Below are positions 56,005 through 64,000 of a stretch of 64,000 nt of DNA, piece by piece. The notes under the pieces were generated by a model, which saw nothing but the letters and a program-made list of their open reading frames with translations, was not told the DNA's origin and ran no database searches. Position 1 is the first letter of the stretch, and each line of letters starts with the position of its first letter. A program made the translations under genes and the position numbers. Location of the stretch: positions 22,697-86,696 of the forward strand of contig NZ_CALWUM010000005.1 of NCBI RefSeq assembly GCF_944384765.1, in the 5' to 3' direction. The stretch is from an uncultured Agathobaculum sp. (lineage in GTDB: Bacteria; Bacillota; Clostridia; Oscillospirales; Butyricicoccaceae).

Positions 56005-56268
56005 ATGCCCAACATCAAGTCTGCAAAGAAGCGCGTGAAGGTAAACGCTACCAAGGCGATGAACAACCAGATGGCCAAGAGCGCACTCAAGACCACGCTG
56101 AAGAAGTTCAATACGGCCGTTGCTGCCGGCGATAAGGCGGAAGCGACTGTTGCTTATACGACCGCTGTCAAGGCGGTTGATCAGGCGGCTGCCAAGCACC
56201 TCCTGCACAAGAACAACGCGGCCAACAAGAAGAGCAAGATGACTGTCAAGCTCAACGGCATGGCGTAA
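56005..56268 (+). CDS. rpsT: ribosomal protein bS20
   Basis: 87 residues, Lys/Ala-rich, three-helix protein beginning MPNIKSAKKRVKVNATK. A primary 16S rRNA-binding protein of the small subunit. AAAGGAGG precedes the start; single gene with its own promoter and terminator. Confidence 0.98.
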   Translation: MPNIKSAKKRVKVNATKAMNNQMAKSALKTTLKKFNTAVAAGDKAEATVAYTTAVKAVDQAAAKHLLHKNNAANKKSKMTVKLNGMA

Positions 56269-56286
56269 AGCGCAAAGACGCTGATG

Positions 56287-56319
56287 AAATTCCCGTGGCT
56301 CTGCCGCGGGAATTTTTTA
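56287..56319 (+). terminator. rpsT terminator
   Basis: AAATTCCCGTGG (56287-56298), loop CTCTG, CCGCGGGAATTT (56304-56315), then TTT; one G-T pair in the stem. Confidence 0.85.
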
Positions 56320-56418
56320 TGCGCTGCCGTCAAAGGGATGCAGTCCTATGTGCTCCAGCCGTCCTGCGGCAGTGCGTGACGCCCGCCGGCCTGTCCGGCG
56401 GGCCGGCTTTTGCCAATC

Positions 56419-56494
56419 ATTTAGATATTTATCAAAATAACACTTGACATTTGCACGGTCGTACGCTATCTTATATTTAGATAAACTTCTAAAT
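56419..56494 (+). promoter_or_regulatory. promoter and ArsR/SdpR-type operators
   Basis: TTGACA (56444-56449), 17-base spacer, TATCTT (56467-56472). Operator-like ATTTAGATATTTATC (56419-56433) lies upstream, and the inverted repeat ATTTAG-ATAAACTT-CTAAAT (56475-56494) lies at the start site. The shared ATTTAGATA core suggests both bind the ArsR-family protein encoded in the operon. Confidence 0.7.
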
Positions 56495-56505
56495 GAGGTG
56501 AAGAT

Positions 56506-56745
56506 ATGCAGCTTTGGCTCGGTCTGGCGCTTGTGCTGGCAGCGCTTGCGGCGCTGATCGTGTGGCAGGCTTGCCTGCTCTCCCGCTGCCGGTTCTGGTG
56601 CCACGCATGCGGGAAGCTGTTCCGCCTGCCGTGGACGCAGCTGCTGCTCCGCCGGCATGTGGGGGAGGACTGGCTGCTGCGCTGTCCGCACTGCGGGCAA
56701 AAGGGCTGGTGCAAGGCCAGGAAACCAATGGGGAAAGAAGGGTGA
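56506..56745 (+). CDS. membrane-anchored zinc-ribbon protein
   Basis: 79 residues: one N-terminal hydrophobic helix (about 3-22), then two CxxC pairs, CHAC and CPHC, with a Trp-rich spacer, a zinc-ribbon layout. The second knuckle is followed by GQKGWC. Function unknown; its place as first gene of an SdpR/SdpI-like operon suggests a membrane-associated partner of that system. GAGGTGA precedes the start. Confidence 0.7.
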   Translation: MQLWLGLALVLAALAALIVWQACLLSRCRFWCHACGKLFRLPWTQLLLRRHVGEDWLLRCPHCGQKGWCKARKPMGKEG

Positions 56746-56748
56746 TGC

Positions 56749-57033
56749 ATGGGATTTCAACAGAGCTTCAAGGCGTTGTCCGATCCGATCCGGCGGGATA
56801 TTCTCGCGCTGCTGCGCGCGGGGCCGATGGCAGCGGGGGAGATCGCCTCGCATTTCGATGTGTCCGGTGCGACGATTTCACACCATCTGTCCATCCTGCG
56901 GGATGCCGGGCTGGTGCTGGATGACAAGCAGGGCAAATACATCTATTATGAGCTGAATATGTCCGTGGTCGATGAGATCCTCGGCTGGATTTCATCCCTG
57001 AAAGGTGGAGAGCAAGATGAAAAAAATTACTAA
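56749..57033 (+). CDS. ArsR-family repressor (SdpR-like)
   Basis: 94 residues. Winged helix with KALSDPIRRDILALLRAGPM, split, and SGATISHHLSILRDAGLV as recognition helix. No metal-binding Cys pair is present, as in SdpR, which represses its own operon with the immunity/signal protein SdpI. It starts three bases after the zinc-ribbon gene stop and its last 17 bases overlap the next gene. Confidence 0.92.
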   Translation: MGFQQSFKALSDPIRRDILALLRAGPMAAGEIASHFDVSGATISHHLSILRDAGLVLDDKQGKYIYYELNMSVVDEILGWISSLKGGEQDEKNY

Positions 57034-57685
57034 AGCACAGGTAGCTGTCTGGGTCCTTGCGCTGGCGCCGCTCGTACTGGTGGCGGCGGCGTACAGCCAT
57101 CTGCCGGATACCGTGCCGATGCAGTGGGACTTCGGCGGCAAGGTGGGCTATGAGCCCAAGTGGCATCTGTGGATCGTGGCGGCTATCGCCCCGCTGGTTG
57201 CAGCGCTGATGTACGTCACCCCGTATTTTGATCCCAAGAAACGCAACTATAACAAGTTTTTTGGCTCCTATGTCGGGTTTCAGATCATTATGATGCTGTT
57301 TTTACTGGTGATGGTCGGCATCTGCGTGATCGAGGGCCTGCGGCCGCATACGCTCAACATTCCGATGGTGGTTTGCCTGGGTGTCAGCCTGATGATGGTC
57401 TATCTCGGCAACATGATGCCCAAGTTCCGCATGAACTGGTTTTGCGGCATCAAAAACCCGTGGACCATGTCGAGCGAGACCGTGTGGACGCGCACCCACC
57501 GGCTGGGCGGCCGTCTGTTCTTTGCAGCAGGTGTGATCGGTCTGCTGGGCGCGTTCGTGCCGAACGATGTGGCGCGCCTTGTGCTGCTGCTCGCGCCGCT
57601 GCTGGCGGCAGCCGTTATCCCGACCGTGCTCAGTTACCTGTGGTTCCGCACAGAGCAGAAGGGATACGCGGCGGGAAGGCAGTGA
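57017..57685 (+). CDS. SdpI-family membrane protein (DUF1648)
   Basis: 222 residues, six hydrophobic segments. The DUF1648 start AAYSHLPDTVPMQWDFGGKVGYE, split, and the SdpI hallmark NWFCGIKNPWTMSSETVWTRTHR (split) are present. SdpI protects Bacillus against the SdpC toxin and sequesters SdpR at the membrane. No SdpC-like toxin gene is seen here, so the signal may be another envelope stress. GGTGGAG lies before the ATG at 57017. Confidence 0.92.
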   Translation: MKKITKAQVAVWVLALAPLVLVAAAYSHLPDTVPMQWDFGGKVGYEPKWHLWIVAAIAPLVAALMYVTPYFDPKKRNYNKFFGSYVGFQIIMMLFLLVMVGICVIEGLRPHTLNIPMVVCLGVSLMMVYLGNMMPKFRMNWFCGIKNPWTMSSETVWTRTHRLGGRLFFAAGVIGLLGAFVPNDVARLVLLLAPLLAAAVIPTVLSYLWFRTEQKGYAAGRQ

Positions 57686-57888
57686 CCGACCGTGCGGCAG
57701 GGTGCCGTCCACCCATGCAGGTGGGGATGCCCGGGCTTGCAGCAAGGGCATCTGCCGCATCGGTGGGCAGCGCGGGCGGCTCCGTATATGACACGCCGAA
57801 AACTGAAGAAAAATGGTGGGAAAACGGGGGAAATCCCACCAAACAGCAGAGAAAAAGGAACGGATTAGAAAGTTGGGTTAAAATTTTA

Positions 57889-57970
57889 TTCAAGTTTTAA
57901 CTTGAAAAGTGGGGACGGTTGTGTTATAATCTTGCAGTAAGTTTACATGGGTGGAGGGAATTACCCATGT
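57889..57970 (+). promoter_or_regulatory. promoter, palindrome and leader hairpin of the SLH gene
   Basis: TTGAAA (57902-57907), 17-base spacer, TATAAT (57925-57930). The -35 lies inside the perfect palindrome TTCAAGTT-TT-AACTTGAA (57889-57906), a likely operator. The leader holds ACATGGGT/ACCCATGT (57945-57952 with 57963-57970). Confidence 0.65.
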
Positions 57971-57997
57971 GAAGGCCTTACGGACAAGGAGAAGATT

Positions 57998-59095
57998 ATG
58001 ACAAGAACGCGTAAGCTGGTGGCCACCGTGCTGCTGGTTGCCGTCGTTGCGGTGAGCGTGCTTTCTGCGGCGCTCGCGACGGACAACACCGAGACCTATG
58101 CGTATTTGCCCGATCACTCTGTTTATTTTTATGACGTTACAGAGAGCTACGCATGGGCCCACCGCGAGATCGACTCGCTCGCGTCTGCCGGGGTGATCCA
58201 AGGCAGGGGCGACTATCTGTTTTATCCGGGGGACGCCGTCACCCGGGCCGACTTTATCGTCATGCTGGACCGCGCCTACGGGATGAGCGATGCGCTGGAA
58301 AGCGGCGCAGTCGCGTCCGACGGCACATTTGCCGATGTGCCGCAGGGTGCCTATTACAGCGAAGCGGTCGCCGCGGCAAAAGCCTTCGGCATTGCAACCG
58401 GTACGTCGGACAACCGTTTCCTGCCCCAGCAGACGATGACGCGGCAGGATGCGATGGTGTTTCTCAAGCGCACGATCGACTGCACCCAGTTGTCTTTGCA
58501 GCCCGGTTCGATCAGCGGCTTTCCCGATGCTGCGCAGGTATCGTCCTATGCGCGCGAGGCAGTCGGCTCGCTGATCCAGGCAGGGATCATCAACGGCTCG
58601 AACGGCAAGCTCAATCCGCTCACGGGTATCACACGGGCAGAGACCTCAGTCATGCTCTACCGTGCGACCCATATGACCGCACAGGCGGGCGGCGCGGTCT
58701 ATCAAAACCGCGAAGATGTGGTCAATGTCTGCATCGGTGCCCGGCAGTATTGTGATGTGGTGATTGAAAACTTTGATCCCACCGTGCATTACGGCGAGCT
58801 GATGCGCTACACCAGCCTGCGGCAGGAAAATGGTGTAACGTATATCACACTGGCGTATAATCAGGAGATCGACCGTACCGCGACCTACCAAAACGGTGTA
58901 TTCACCTTCAATGACCCCGACGGGGGAGAAGGTGCGACGGTCAGCTATCCCGCTTCTTCCGGCTGTGTGGCGGTCGATGTGACCGGACGGTATCACCAGA
59001 TCGACGCGCCGCAGAGCACGGGCAGCACCTATCGCTACTGCTATCCCTCGATCGAAAACGGCGAGGTCACGGTAGTCTACTACACCGGCGTATAG
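57998..59095 (+). CDS. S-layer-homology domain protein
   Basis: 365 residues. Signal peptide (MTRTRKLVATVLL to ALA), three SLH repeats at about 45-95, 105-160 and 165-220 (WAHREIDSLASAGVIQGRGD, ITRAETSVMLYRA), then a 140-residue C-terminal region (VVNVCIGARQYCDVVIENF onward) rich in beta strands that I do not recognise. Probably a wall-anchored surface protein. Start chosen at 57998 with CAAGGAG upstream. Confidence 0.88.
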   Translation: MTRTRKLVATVLLVAVVAVSVLSAALATDNTETYAYLPDHSVYFYDVTESYAWAHREIDSLASAGVIQGRGDYLFYPGDAVTRADFIVMLDRAYGMSDALESGAVASDGTFADVPQGAYYSEAVAAAKAFGIATGTSDNRFLPQQTMTRQDAMVFLKRTIDCTQLSLQPGSISGFPDAAQVSSYAREAVGSLIQAGIINGSNGKLNPLTGITRAETSVMLYRATHMTAQAGGAVYQNREDVVNVCIGARQYCDVVIENFDPTVHYGELMRYTSLRQENGVTYITLAYNQEIDRTATYQNGVFTFNDPDGGEGATVSYPASSGCVAVDVTGRYHQIDAPQSTGSTYRYCYPSIENGEVTVVYYTGV

Positions 59096-59119
59096 TAGCA
59101 TCGAATCATAACAATATGG

Positions 59120-59151
59120 AAAAAATGACCGCAATCTGCGGTCATTTTTTT
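59120..59151 (+). terminator. terminator of the SLH gene
   Basis: AAAAATGACCGCA (59121-59133), loop ATC, TGCGGTCATTTTT (59137-59149). A second GC-rich stem, GCGCCCGG with CCGGGCGC, follows at about 59171-59193 near the end of the convergent gene. Confidence 0.85.
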
Positions 59152-59219
59152 CGTCTGCTGGATTTGCCAAGCGCCCGGCCCGCTGTGTAGCGGACCGGGC
59201 GCTGTTGCTGTACGAGGTG

Positions 59220-60065
59220 TCAGCCGGGCTGTGCCGCGCGCGGAAAGTCCGGGTGCAGGCCGGACCAGCCGAACTGCGGCAGGGTGAGGATGCGGTCCAT
59301 ATCCTCGTCCGAGATTTCAAAGCCGAACACATCGAGGTTTGCCGCCATGCGCACGGGCGAGGAGGACTTGGGCAGCGGTACGACGCCGCATTGCAGCGCA
59401 AAGCGCAGGCACAGCTGCGCGGTCGATTTGCCGTATGGCGCCGCGATCGCGGCAAGGCGCTCGTCCTGCAGAACCCGCGTGCGGCCGAGCGGACTCCACG
59501 CTTCGGGCAGGATGCCGTGTGCCTTGCAGAACGCAATGTTGTGGAGCTGTGGATAGCCGGGGTGGAACTCGATCTGGTTGACCATAGGCGCGATTTCGGC
59601 GGTTTCCATCAAACTGCGCAGGTGGTGGGGCAAAAAGTTGCTCACACCGATCGCGCGTACGCGGCCTGCGCGGTACAAATCCTCGAGCGCGCGCCAGGTC
59701 TCGCGGTCGAGCTGCCGCCATTCGGCGGACAGGTCGTCCGGCCGCGGCCAGTGGATGAGATACAGGTCGAGGTAGTCCGTGCCAAGGCGCGCACACGAGC
59801 GATCGAAGGCGGCAAGCGCGTTTTCATAGCCCATTTCGTCCTTCCACAGCTTGCTGGCCAGGAACAATTCGCCGCGCGGCACGCCCGCGGCCGCAAGCGC
59901 GCCGCCGAGCGCCTGCTCATTGCCGTAGAACGAGGCGGTGTCAAAATGCCGGTAGCCCGCCTGAAGCGCGGCGGCGACCGTGCCATCGTCCGTTCCGTTT
60001 GTCAGATAGGTGCCAAAGCCGACGGCGGGCACCTGCACGCCGTTTGTCAGGGAAAAGGTTTGCAT
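59220..60065 (-). CDS. aldo/keto reductase
   Basis: 281 residues, (alpha/beta)8 barrel. Catalytic tetrad visible: Asp and Tyr in FDTASFYGNE, Lys in LASKLWKDE, His in LYLIHWPRP. VGVSNF-like AIGVSNFLPHHL and PLPKSSSPVRMAANLDVF form the NADPH site. It reduces small aldehydes or ketones; the natural substrate is unknown. The ribosome binding site is weak (AAGGACGTGA). Confidence 0.93.
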   Translation of the reverse strand: MQTFSLTNGVQVPAVGFGTYLTNGTDDGTVAAALQAGYRHFDTASFYGNEQALGGALAAAGVPRGELFLASKLWKDEMGYENALAAFDRSCARLGTDYLDLYLIHWPRPDDLSAEWRQLDRETWRALEDLYRAGRVRAIGVSNFLPHHLRSLMETAEIAPMVNQIEFHPGYPQLHNIAFCKAHGILPEAWSPLGRTRVLQDERLAAIAAPYGKSTAQLCLRFALQCGVVPLPKSSSPVRMAANLDVFGFEISDEDMDRILTLPQFGWSGLHPDFPRAAQPG

Positions 60066-60165
60066 CAGTTCACGTCCTTGTCTGGTGGGATCGGGTGTGG
60101 CAGGTTCAGTATAGCATACTTTGCAGGCGGGCAAAAGTTTTTTTGGAAAAAGGGGAACGGCAATA

Positions 60166-60192
60166 TAAAAAGCCGCCCGAGGGGCGGCTTTT
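60166..60192 (-). terminator. fhs terminator
   Basis: AAAAAGCCGCCC (60167-60178) with GGGCGGCTTTT (60182-60192); on the reverse strand the stem is followed by five T. Confidence 0.85.
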
Positions 60193-60211
60193 CGCTGTAT
60201 CCTGTGAAAAA

Positions 60212-61882
60212 TCAGAACAGGCCGGTGATCTTGCCGTCCTTGTCCACATCGATCTTTTCCGCAGCCGGCACCTTGGGCAGGCCGGGCATGGTCATGATCG
60301 CGCCGGTCTCAACGACGACAAAGCCTGCGCCCGCAGCAAGCCGCGCGGTGCGCACGTTGACCACGAACTCGGTCGGACGGCCGAGCAGCGCTGGGTCGTC
60401 GGACAGCGAATACTGGGTCTTGGCCACGCACACCGGCAGGTTGCCGTAGCCCATCTCGGTGATGTTCATCAGTTCCTTGTGCGCGGACGGGGCGATGGTC
60501 ACGCCGAGCGCGCCGTAGATCTCCTTGGCGATCTTGCGGATTTTGTCCTCGAGCGGAAGCTCATCCTCATAGAGCATATGGAAGTCCGCCTTGCCTTCGT
60601 CCAGCACGGCAAGCACTTCGTTTGCGAGCGCCTCACCGCCCTCGCCGCCTTTGGCAAATACCTCGGAGAGCGCCACGCGCACGCCGCGCTTCGCGCAGTG
60701 CTCGCGGATAAAGGCGACTTCTTCCTCGGTATCGGTCGGGAAGGAGTTGATCGCGACAACAACCGGCACGCCGAACTTCTCCATATTGTCCAGATGCGCG
60801 TCCAGGTTGCAGATGCCGCGCTCGAGCGCGGTCAGATTGGGCGTGTTCAGGTCGGTCTTGGCAACGCCGCCGTTATACTTGAGCGCGCGCACGGTCGCAA
60901 CCAGCACGATGCAGTCGGGCGAGAGACCGGCCTTGCGGCACTTGATGTCCATAAACTTCTCCGCGCCGAGGTCCGCGCCGAAGCCCGCCTCGGTGATCGC
61001 GATGTCTGAAAGTTTGAGCGCCAGACGGGTCGCCTGCACGCTGTTGCAGCCGTGCGCGATATTGGCAAACGGGCCGCCGTGCATCAGGCAGGGGGTGCCC
61101 TCGAGCGTTTGCACCAAATTGGGCTTGATGGCGTCCTTCATCAGCGCGGTCATAGCGCCCTCAGCGTGCAGATCGCGCGCAAAGATCGGCTTGCCCTCGT
61201 AGGAGTAGGCAACCAGAATATTGCCGAAGCGCTGCTTCAGGTCCTCGAGGTCGGAGGCGAGGCACAGGATCGCCATGACTTCGCTGGCGACCGTGATCAT
61301 GAAATGATCCTCGCGCGGCACGCCGTTTGCCTTGCCGCCCAGGCCGATGGTGATGTTGCGCAGAGCGCGGTCGTTCATATCCAGCACACGGGTGAAAATC
61401 ACGCGGCGCGGGTCGATGTGCAGCGCGTTGCCCTGCTGCATGTGGTTGTCCAGCATGGCGCAGAGCAGGTTGTTTGCCGCCGTGATGGCGTGCATATCGC
61501 CGGTAAAGTGCAGGTTAATATCCTCCATCGGCACGACCTGCGCATAGCCGCCGCCGGCTGCGCCGCCCTTGATGCCGAACACCGGGCCGAGCGAAGGCTC
61601 GCGCAGGGCGATCATCGCCTTTTTGCCGAGTTTTGCCATCGCCTGGCCGAGGCCGACGGTTGTGGTCGTCTTGCCCTCGCCCGCGGGGGTGGGGTTGATG
61701 GCGGTTACGAGCACCAGCTTGCCGTTCGGTTTATCCGCCAGCTTGTTCCACACGTCTGCGGACAGCTTGGCCTTGTATTTGCCGTAAAGTTCGAGGTCGT
61801 CCGCGTCCAGCCCGGCGTCCGCGGCAACATCGATGATCGGGCGCATCTTGCAGCCCTGCGCGATCTCAATATCGGATAACAT
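60212..61882 (-). CDS. fhs: formate-tetrahydrofolate ligase
   Basis: 556 residues, the exact usual length. ATP loop [39 protein letters not shown] (split), [15 protein letters not shown] and [11 protein letters not shown] are family signatures. It charges tetrahydrofolate with formate using ATP, feeding purine synthesis or the methyl branch of acetogenic metabolism; no other Wood-Ljungdahl gene is here. Start at 61882 follows GGAGGAG. TATAAT (reverse strand, 61946-61951) is a plausible -10 without a good -35. Confidence 0.98.
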   Translation of the reverse strand: MLSDIEIAQGCKMRPIIDVAADAGLDADDLELYGKYKAKLSADVWNKLADKPNGKLVLVTAINPTPAGEGKTTTTVGLGQAMAKLGKKAMIALREPSLGPVFGIKGGAAGGGYAQVVPMEDINLHFTGDMHAITAANNLLCAMLDNHMQQGNALHIDPRRVIFTRVLDMNDRALRNITIGLGGKANGVPREDHFMITVASEVMAILCLASDLEDLKQRFGNILVAYSYEGKPIFARDLHAEGAMTALMKDAIKPNLVQTLEGTPCLMHGGPFANIAHGCNSVQATRLALKLSDIAITEAGFGADLGAEKFMDIKCRKAGLSPDCIVLVATVRALKYNGGVAKTDLNTPNLTALERGICNLDAHLDNMEKFGVPVVVAINSFPTDTEEEVAFIREHCAKRGVRVALSEVFAKGGEGGEALANEVLAVLDEGKADFHMLYEDELPLEDKIRKIAKEIYGALGVTIAPSAHKELMNITEMGYGNLPVCVAKTQYSLSDDPALLGRPTEFVVNVRTARLAAGAGFVVVETGAIMTMPGLPKVPAAEKIDVDKDGKITGLF

Positions 61883-62074
61883 AACATTCTCCTCCCGTAA
61901 AAACACCTTGTCCCTTGAAAGGTGCGTGATATAACACATGATATTATTATAACAATGTTGTGCACAGTTTTCCAGCAACCGCCGCGAAAAATTTGCCGAA
62001 TTTGTGACTTAAAAAACACGCGCTGTTGTGGTATGATATAAAGCAGCAATCATTTTAATCAAAGGAGGGTCGGC

Positions 62075-63205
62075 ATGGACATCATCAAGTCCACAGTCAA
62101 CTACATCAAAAACACCGACCTTTATCTGGCGTCCATCGCCCTGCTGTGCTCGATCTACGGCATGGTGCTCATCTATTCGGCAACGCTCAACCCCGCCTCG
62201 GTGTATGACGGCAGCACGCGCAACCTGTTCATCCAGGCGGCAGCGATCATCATCGGCCTGGGCGCATTCGTGGTCATGAGCCTGATCGATCTGGAGACCA
62301 TGAGCGGCTGGTGGAAGATTTTCGTGCTGGTCAACATCGGCCTGCAATTTTTGCTGTTCACCCCGCTCGGTGAGGAGGTCAACGGCCAGCGCGCGTGGCT
62401 CAATTTGGGAATTACCAGCCTGCAGCCCGGCGAGCTGGGCAAGCTGATTTTCATTTTCACGCTCGCCGCGCATATCTCCGAGATCCGCGAGCACATCAGC
62501 GAGTGGCGCGGGCTGTTTGTCATCGCGCTGCATACACTGATCATGATGGCGGCGGTCATCGTCGCCTCGGGCGATACCGGCATGGCGATCCAGTATTTCA
62601 TGATCGCACTGATCATGCTGTTTGCGGCCGGGCTGTCGCTCAAATGGCTGGGCGTCGGCGTGGGGCTGGGGATTGTCAGCATCCCGATCCTGTGGAACTT
62701 TGTTTTGCAGGATTATCAGATCACGCGTATCCTCGTGCTGTTTGATCCGTCGATCGATCTGGACGCCTCCCGGCAGGCGACCTACGGCAAAATCGCGATC
62801 GGCTCGGGCCAGCTGACCGGCCAGGGACTGACCCACGGCACGATGACCCAGATGCAGCTGGTTTCGGAAAACCAGACCGACTATATCTTCTCGGTTGCGG
62901 GCGAGGAGCTCGGCTTTATCGGCTGCATGGCGATCATCTGCCTGCTCACGCTACTGATTATGCGGCTGTTTTACGTCTCTTACCGCGCCTCAACCACGTT
63001 TTCCGCCCTGCTGGCGGTGGGCGTGGGCGGCATGTTCCTGTTTCAGACGTTTATGAACATTTTTATGAACATCGGCCTGCTGCCGGTTATGGGCCTGACG
63101 CTGCCGTTTTTCTCTTACGGCGGCACCTCGGTGCTGACCATGTATGCTGCGCTCGGCATTGCGGCGGGCGTGCGCATGCGCGAAAAGCCCTCGTGGCTGC
63201 AATAA
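62075..63205 (+). CDS. FtsW/RodA/SpoVE-family glycosyltransferase (RodA-like)
   Basis: 376 residues, about ten membrane helices. Family motifs: GQRAWLNLGITSLQPGELGKL (split), the Asp-rich loop after ILVLFDPSIDLDASRQATYGKIAIGSG (split), and the late FQTFMNIFMNIGLLPVMGLTLPFFSYGGTS (split). These SEDS proteins polymerise lipid II with a class B PBP. The wording of the last motif fits RodA slightly better than FtsW. No PBP gene is adjacent. Confidence 0.93.
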   Translation: MDIIKSTVNYIKNTDLYLASIALLCSIYGMVLIYSATLNPASVYDGSTRNLFIQAAAIIIGLGAFVVMSLIDLETMSGWWKIFVLVNIGLQFLLFTPLGEEVNGQRAWLNLGITSLQPGELGKLIFIFTLAAHISEIREHISEWRGLFVIALHTLIMMAAVIVASGDTGMAIQYFMIALIMLFAAGLSLKWLGVGVGLGIVSIPILWNFVLQDYQITRILVLFDPSIDLDASRQATYGKIAIGSGQLTGQGLTHGTMTQMQLVSENQTDYIFSVAGEELGFIGCMAIICLLTLLIMRLFYVSYRASTTFSALLAVGVGGMFLFQTFMNIFMNIGLLPVMGLTLPFFSYGGTSVLTMYAALGIAAGVRMREKPSWLQ

Positions 63206-63218
63206 CAGATTGGACGGT

Positions 63219-63253
63219 AAAACCGGGTTTCCGCAGCGGAAACCCGGTTTTTG
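63219..63253 (+). terminator. terminator of the RodA-like gene
   Basis: Perfect 15-bp stem AAAACCGGGTTTCCG (63219-63233) with CGGAAACCCGGTTTT (63237-63251), then TG. Confidence 0.9.
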
Positions 63254-63310
63254 TGCCCCCGCCGGGTACGGGGAACCTTTTGAAAAAACACAGGAAGGGA
63301 AGTCTTTATC

Positions 63311-63883
63311 ATGGAACGAAGCAAAGCTTGGGAGCTGCTGCGCCAGTATAACAAGGAGCCGTTTCACCTGCGCCATGCGCTGACCGTTGAGGCGGTGATG
63401 CGGTATTTTGCCGCGCAGCGCGGCGAGGACGTGGATTTCTGGGGCGTGGCTGGCCTGCTGCACGACATCGACTTTGAGATGTGGCCGGAGGAGCACTGCA
63501 GGAAAGCGCCCGAACTGCTGCGCGCCGCCGGCGCGGACGAGGCGACCATCCATGCAGTGTGCAGCCACGGCTGGGGCGCATGCTCGGACGTGGAGCCGGC
63601 GCACGAGATGGAAAAGCTGTTGTTTGCTGCGGATGAGCTGACCGGCCTGATCTGGTCGGCGTCGCTCATGCGGCCGTCCAAAAGCGTGCAGGATATGGAG
63701 CTCAAAAGCCTGAAAAAGAAGTTTAAGGATAAGAAATTCGCTGCTGGCTGTTCGCGCGACATCATTACCAAAGGTGCCGCGCTGTGCGGCCTGACGCTGG
63801 ACGAGCTGATGGAACAGATGCTCGACGCGATGCGCGCCGGGGAAGACGCAGTCAACGCGCAGATGGCACAGATCGGGGAATAA
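63311..63883 (+). CDS. HD-domain protein
   Basis: 190 residues. H in FHLRHALTVEAVM, the HD pair in GLLHDIDFEMWPEEH, further His in AVCSHGWGA and Asp in LLFAADELTGLIW form a complete HD metal site. Members are metal-dependent phosphohydrolases acting on nucleotides; the substrate is unknown. The C-terminal Lys-rich helix and Met-rich end complete the usual length of this compact HDIG family. Confidence 0.9.
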   Translation: MERSKAWELLRQYNKEPFHLRHALTVEAVMRYFAAQRGEDVDFWGVAGLLHDIDFEMWPEEHCRKAPELLRAAGADEATIHAVCSHGWGACSDVEPAHEMEKLLFAADELTGLIWSASLMRPSKSVQDMELKSLKKKFKDKKFAAGCSRDIITKGAALCGLTLDELMEQMLDAMRAGEDAVNAQMAQIGE

Positions 63884-63904
63884 TCCCGCGCAGAATAAGC
63901 AAAA

Positions 63905-63974
63905 AAGCCGCCCGTGAGGGCGGCTTCAGCCTGTAGAAAAACCTGCTTTGGCAATTAGGCCAGAGCAGGTTTTT
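63905..63974. terminator. two hairpins at the right window edge
   Basis: AAGCCGCCC (63905-63913) with GGGCGGCTT (63918-63926): the T-run is on the reverse strand. AAAACCTGCT (about 63938-63947) with AGCAGGTTTT (63964-63973), followed by TT on the forward strand. The remaining bases to 64000 show nothing more. Confidence 0.65.
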
Positions 63975-64000
63975 TGTTTGGAAGCAGGAGGACAGCTGGA

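Overview
The window looks like chromosome from a GC-rich, Gram-positive, endospore-forming anaerobe of the class Clostridia, probably order Oscillospirales. The supporting genes are gpr, spoIIP and a ger cluster (spore formation and germination), S-layer-homology (SLH) proteins, an HrcA/CIRCE heat-shock operon, pyruvate phosphate dikinase and formate-tetrahydrofolate ligase. The finer placement (Agathobaculum/Butyricicoccus-like) is only an impression. I see no tRNA, rRNA, CRISPR array or transposase. All calls come from reading motifs, spacing and context; no database search was run.

Layout. 1-6.4 kb: end of an FtsK/SpoIIIE translocase, a flavin-reductase-like protein, an SLH serine protease and ppdK. 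6.4-12.4 kb: a reverse-strand P-loop kinase, then a zinc regulon (Zur-type repressor with two operators, a Cys/His membrane microprotein, a substrate-binding lipoprotein with an internal ZinT domain, ATPase, permease, lipoprotein). 12.4-14.3 kb: an orphan phage lysis pair (holin, amidase) with a probable type I toxin-antitoxin locus between the two genes. 14.3-23.7 kb: ilvE, a degenerate NodB-like surface protein, a YpsA/SLOG protein, a YihY membrane protein, a flavoprotein, an XRE operon with a 34-residue ORF, citrate synthase and two dehydrogenases. 23.9-30 kb: hrcA-grpE-dnaK-dnaJ and two small envelope genes. 30-36.4 kb: an inositol/sugar locus (Gfo/Idh/MocA dehydrogenase, complete ABC importer, TIM-barrel isomerase). 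36.4-40.3 kb: ribDE-ribBA-ribH under an FMN riboswitch. 40.5-45.5 kb: lepA-hemW and an ACT/PFL pair. 45.5-46.0 kb: a non-coding hairpin island bounded by inverted repeats. 46.1-50.8 kb: an ArsC-like protein, a two-component system and two PepSY proteins, one with an Asp-rich repeat tail. 50.9-55.9 kb: gpr, spoIIP and ger genes on the reverse strand. 56-64 kb: rpsT, an SdpR/SdpI-like operon, an SLH protein, an aldo/keto reductase, fhs, rodA-like and an HD-domain gene.

How it fits together. The zinc genes form one Zur-controlled import unit. The ABC importer with its two dehydrogenases and the isomerase suggests uptake and oxidation of a cyclitol or sugar. The two-component system probably drives the downstream PepSY genes, since an 11-bp-spaced direct repeat sits in front of them. 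Genes that are often contiguous in Clostridia (rpsT, gpr, spoIIP, lepA, hemW, hrcA-dnaJ) are all here but scattered over 32 kb.

The least explained items are the 24-residue toxin-like peptide with its antisense promoter, the mirrored hairpin island at 45500-46004, the three related hairpin clusters that start at stop codons, the nested ZinT domain, and the gene at 15559 whose natural start codon appears to be ATC.
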